Of a stretch of DNA of 6,678 nt, positions 4,168-6,678 are shown piece after piece. The notes under the pieces were generated by a model, which had not been told where the DNA came from, searched no databases, and saw only the letters and a program-made list of their open reading frames with translations. The position numbers and the translations under genes are program-made. Source of the stretch: JBGTKH01 sp041744735 (GTDB taxonomy: Bacteria; Planctomycetota; Planctomycetia; Pirellulales; Pirellulaceae). The DNA lies in NCBI GenBank assembly GCA_041744735.1, contig JBGTKH010000161.1, positions 1 through 6,678 of the forward strand, written 5' to 3'. Every line of letters starts with the position of its first letter. The stretch's first letter is position 1.

Positions 4168-6678
4168 ATGAGATTCGGCGTCAGCATCAAAACAACCGTG
4201 TTGATTACCGCGTTGGTTTGTGCGGTGGCTTGGCTATCGCCGCGCCAACTGGTCAGCACGTCGAAGACGATTGTGCTCAACCACGAGATCGTCGACTTGG
4301 CGGACGAAGCCAAACTGCGCGGATGGGAACTGCTCGATCAAATCAACGCCTTGCGCGAGGACATGCTGCGGCTGGGAGCGAGCCCGGAACTTAGGAAACT
4401 TTGGCAGTCGAGCGCCGCTGGCGACGAACTTGCGGACACATTCACAACTACGTGCCGCGAACTGTGCGGGCAACGGAAGAACTACCTTCAGTTTGCAGTG
4501 CTGGACGTTCGTGGCCCGGACGACTTTCGGCCGCTCGTGGCATCGCCGATCCGCGAGCCGCAACTTGCCAACGGGGAACTGCAGTCGGGCGTAGCCTTTC
4601 GACGCTTTCTCGACGATCTCACCCATCCCGTTTCGTCCGACGCGACGCCCATTTTTATTTCCGACTTGCAGCGCATCGACGTCGCGCGCACGGCAGGAGA
4701 AGAAGCGGGAGAAGCGCCGCACGTTCTCTGGGCCGGCGTCAAACTGGACCGCGGCGATTCGGCCGACGGCGCGGGCGGCAACCGCGTGCTGACGGTCGCG
4801 ATGCGACTCGACGTCTCCACGTTGTTGCAATCGGAGCGGCACTTGTCCTTTCTGGTCAACGAGCGCGGCGAGTTCTTGCTGCATCCGGAAGCTCGCCAGC
4901 CGGGCATGTCCGACCGCGCGGTTGATCGTGAGGAATTGTTCCTAGAGCGCGACGTTTTGAAAAAGGGATTCGATGACTTAGAAAAAGAGAAGAATGCCTT
5001 AAAGAAAGAGGAGTCTGAGCGACTTATAAAGCAAGGGGAGCCAGCGGGAACAGAGGCCGAGAAGACGGCAGATCGACCCGGCAGCGGCGGCTATCAAGGC
5101 CCTCGGATCGTGTCGGGCTACACGCCAAAAGAGACCATTGAACTGGCGCATCACTATTTCTTTTTCAAAAGCCGGCCGCTAGGCAACCTGCCGTTGCAGC
5201 CGCGGTTGGCCGCGAATTTGGATTTGAAGGATCTGAGCAAGGCATATGAGGGCACGTCCAAGCGTGTGGGCAGTCTCTACAGCTCGGACAATTACGTGCA
5301 GGTTCGCGGCGGCAGTCTAAAGGAAGTCGCCGAACTGCAAGAGGTGGTCAAGAAGGTGGTCAAGGATAATACCGGCGCCGACCTGATCTGGCCCGCTCGG
5401 CCGGTAGAGTGCAAATCGTGCAACATCCATTTCTTGCGGCTGCCGATCGAATCGGCACTGGGCACGCGGCAATGGGGCCTGGCACATGCCGTTTGCCGCG
5501 AAGAATTGGCCGCGGATGTCGACGAAGAAATGCGGGCTTTGACCTGGCAGGCGGGCCTGCTGGCGATTATCGCCGGAGTGGTGGCCTTTGTTGGCTCGCT
5601 GATTTTCGTCCGGCCGTTGCTGCGGATCGCGGCTGCCGCCGAATCGGTGGCCCAGGCCGACTTTACTGCCCAAGCCACCAATGACGGCTGGCGCGCAGAG
5701 ATTCTCAGCATCGCGGCCACGTTGCCTGTGAATAAGCGCGACGAGATCGGCATGTTGGCGAAAGCCTTCCAGAACATGATCATGGAAGTGCTCAAAGGCC
5801 ACCAGCGACTTCGCGACGCCAACGCGGATTTGGATCGCCGCGTGAAAGAACGGACAACGGAGTTGGAGCAGGCCAATACCGAATTAAAGGCGGCCCGCGA
5901 CAAGGCGCAGGAACTGACCAGCGCCAAGGACGCGTTTCTGGCCAGTGTCAGCCACGAACTGCGCAACCCGCTGAACCAGGTCTCGGGCTTCTGCCAGCTT
6001 CTGGAACTGACCGATCTGGACGACGAGCAACGCGCCGACTTGCAAAAAATTAGCGGCGCGGGCGGCCAACTGCTGATGTTGATCAACGACATTCTGGATT
6101 ACCAGAAGATCGTCATGGGCGGCATCACGCTGGAGTTGGAAGACGTCACGGTCAGCGAATTGCTGGACGAAATTCGCGACGCGATGGAGCTGCCGGCCCG
6201 TGACAACAATTCACAGCTTGTGATTCACTGCGACCCGCAAGTCGGCACGTTGTACGCTGACAAGCAGCGTGTGCGACAAGTGCTGTTGAACTTGGTCGGC
6301 AACGCCTGCAAGTTCACCGAAAATGGCACGGTCAGCATTAGCGCCGAGCGCGTGCACGACAACGGCCACGAGTCGATCGTGTTTGAGGTGGCCGACACGG
6401 GACGCGGGATGACGCGGGAAGAGCAGGCCAAACTATTCACGCCGTTCACCAAGCTGGCGGCCCGGCAAGGCAATCGCACGGGCACGGGACTCGGCCTGGT
6501 CATCTCCAAAGGTTTCTGCGAGATGATGCACGGCCAGATCGGCCTGCAGAGCGAATACGGCAAAGGTTCGACGTTCACCGTCCGCTTGCCGGCCGACACG
6601 ACGGTGCGGCCCACCGGCTTGGCGGAAAGCACTTCGGATACCGTCAGCGTAAAGCCAAAGGGCAGCGTGCGTCACGTG
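4168..6678 (+). CDS. Transmembrane sensor histidine kinase, possibly hybrid (3' end beyond window)
   Basis: The frame is open from 4168 to the last base, giving 837 residues with no stop. The N-terminal membrane helix is about 10-25. A large extracytoplasmic domain (about 26-458) contains dCache/PAS-like signatures: FISDLQR (163-169), the strand pair around VAMRLDVSTLL, and FLVNERGEFLLHPE (228-241). A Lys/Glu-rich segment spans 255-300, and Cys415-Lys-Ser-Cys418-Asn-Ile-His421 precedes the second membrane helix (461-481). HAMP follows (482-540), then a coiled coil (541-590) and HisKA with phospho-acceptor His596 in SHELRNP. The HATPase_c domain has N-box NLVGNACKFTENG from 708, DTGRGM 743-748, LFTPF 756-760 and GTGLGL 772-777. 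The protein should sense an extracytoplasmic ligand and autophosphorylate. The catalytic core ends near 805, yet the frame continues into a Ser/Thr-rich linker, so a receiver domain may follow outside the window. The signal and the partner regulator are unknown. The 338-nt gap makes membership of the upstream operon doubtful. Confidence 0.93.
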   Translation, partial: MRFGVSIKTTVLITALVCAVAWLSPRQLVSTSKTIVLNHEIVDLADEAKLRGWELLDQINALREDMLRLGASPELRKLWQSSAAGDELADTFTTTCRELCGQRKNYLQFAVLDVRGPDDFRPLVASPIREPQLANGELQSGVAFRRFLDDLTHPVSSDATPIFISDLQRIDVARTAGEEAGEAPHVLWAGVKLDRGDSADGAGGNRVLTVAMRLDVSTLLQSERHLSFLVNERGEFLLHPEARQPGMSDRAVDREELFLERDVLKKGFDDLEKEKNALKKEESERLIKQGEPAGTEAEKTADRPGSGGYQGPRIVSGYTPKETIELAHHYFFFKSRPLGNLPLQPRLAANLDLKDLSKAYEGTSKRVGSLYSSDNYVQVRGGSLKEVAELQEVVKKVVKDNTGADLIWPARPVECKSCNIHFLRLPIESALGTRQWGLAHAVCREELAADVDEEMRALTWQAGLLAIIAGVVAFVGSLIFVRPLLRIAAAAESVAQADFTAQATNDGWRAEILSIAATLPVNKRDEIGMLAKAFQNMIMEVLKGHQRLRDANADLDRRVKERTTELEQANTELKAARDKAQELTSAKDAFLASVSHELRNPLNQVSGFCQLLELTDLDDEQRADLQKISGAGGQLLMLINDILDYQKIVMGGITLELEDVTVSELLDEIRDAMELPARDNNSQLVIHCDPQVGTLYADKQRVRQVLLNLVGNACKFTENGTVSISAERVHDNGHESIVFEVADTGRGMTREEQAKLFTPFTKLAARQGNRTGTGLGLVISKGFCEMMHGQIGLQSEYGKGSTFTVRLPADTTVRPTGLAESTSDTVSVKPKGSVRHV

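Noticed and set aside
3975..4925. Two + strand frames (3975-4394 and 4401-4925) over the kinase start
   Set aside because: They are out-of-frame readings of the kinase gene and the repeat. The kinase frame itself is continuous through this area and carries the dCache motifs.
5410..5430. Haem-c attachment site
   Set aside because: The motif is CXXC followed by Asn-Ile-His, not CXXCH, so covalent haem c by the standard pathway is not supported.
5292..6092. Open frame on the - strand (266 codons) opposite the kinase
   Set aside because: It overlaps the HAMP, coiled-coil and HisKA coding region. The translation is Ser/Arg-rich with no family features.

Overview
The window looks like part of a planctomycete chromosome (Pirellulales-like). 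The lineage is inferred from three things: moderately high GC, a large membrane-bound sensor kinase, and two kinds of intergenic palindromic repeat. These repeats are arms carrying GGATGGACGCCCTCGTCCGT and a GTAAGCTTCCAGCTTGC-type hairpin, both of which I associate with planctomycete genomes. No rRNA or other marker gene is present, so the assignment is tentative.

All recognisable genes lie on the + strand. In order they are: (1) the 3' part of an ABC-exporter-type protein with a complete nucleotide-binding domain, running in from the left edge to 870; (2) a DUF692/MNIO (multinuclear non-heme iron oxidative enzyme) protein with an extra helical C-terminal region, 905-2098, read from a TTG codon behind a strong ribosome binding site; (3) a stand-alone GAF-domain protein, 2217-2975; (4) a compact, leaderless subtilisin-like serine protease with an intact catalytic triad, 3035-3829; (5) a large transmembrane sensor histidine kinase, 4168 to the right edge, with a dCache-like extracytoplasmic domain, HAMP, coiled coil, HisKA and HATPase, still open at the window end and possibly hybrid.

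The first two genes are 34 nt apart and look like an operon. The GAF and protease genes follow after 118 and 59 nt, so genes 1-4 may be one transcript, although a strong hairpin lies between genes 2 and 3. The kinase is separated by 338 nt. That gap holds a 131-bp element with 24-bp terminal inverted repeats, whose left end supplies the protease stop codon, and a second copy of the GGATGGACG hairpin.

The most interesting reading is that exporter, MNIO peptide-modifying enzyme and cytosolic subtilase form a maturation and export module for a ribosomally made, post-translationally modified peptide (RiPP), with the GAF protein and perhaps the kinase as sensory parts. No precursor peptide gene is visible in the window, so this is a hypothesis based on gene content.
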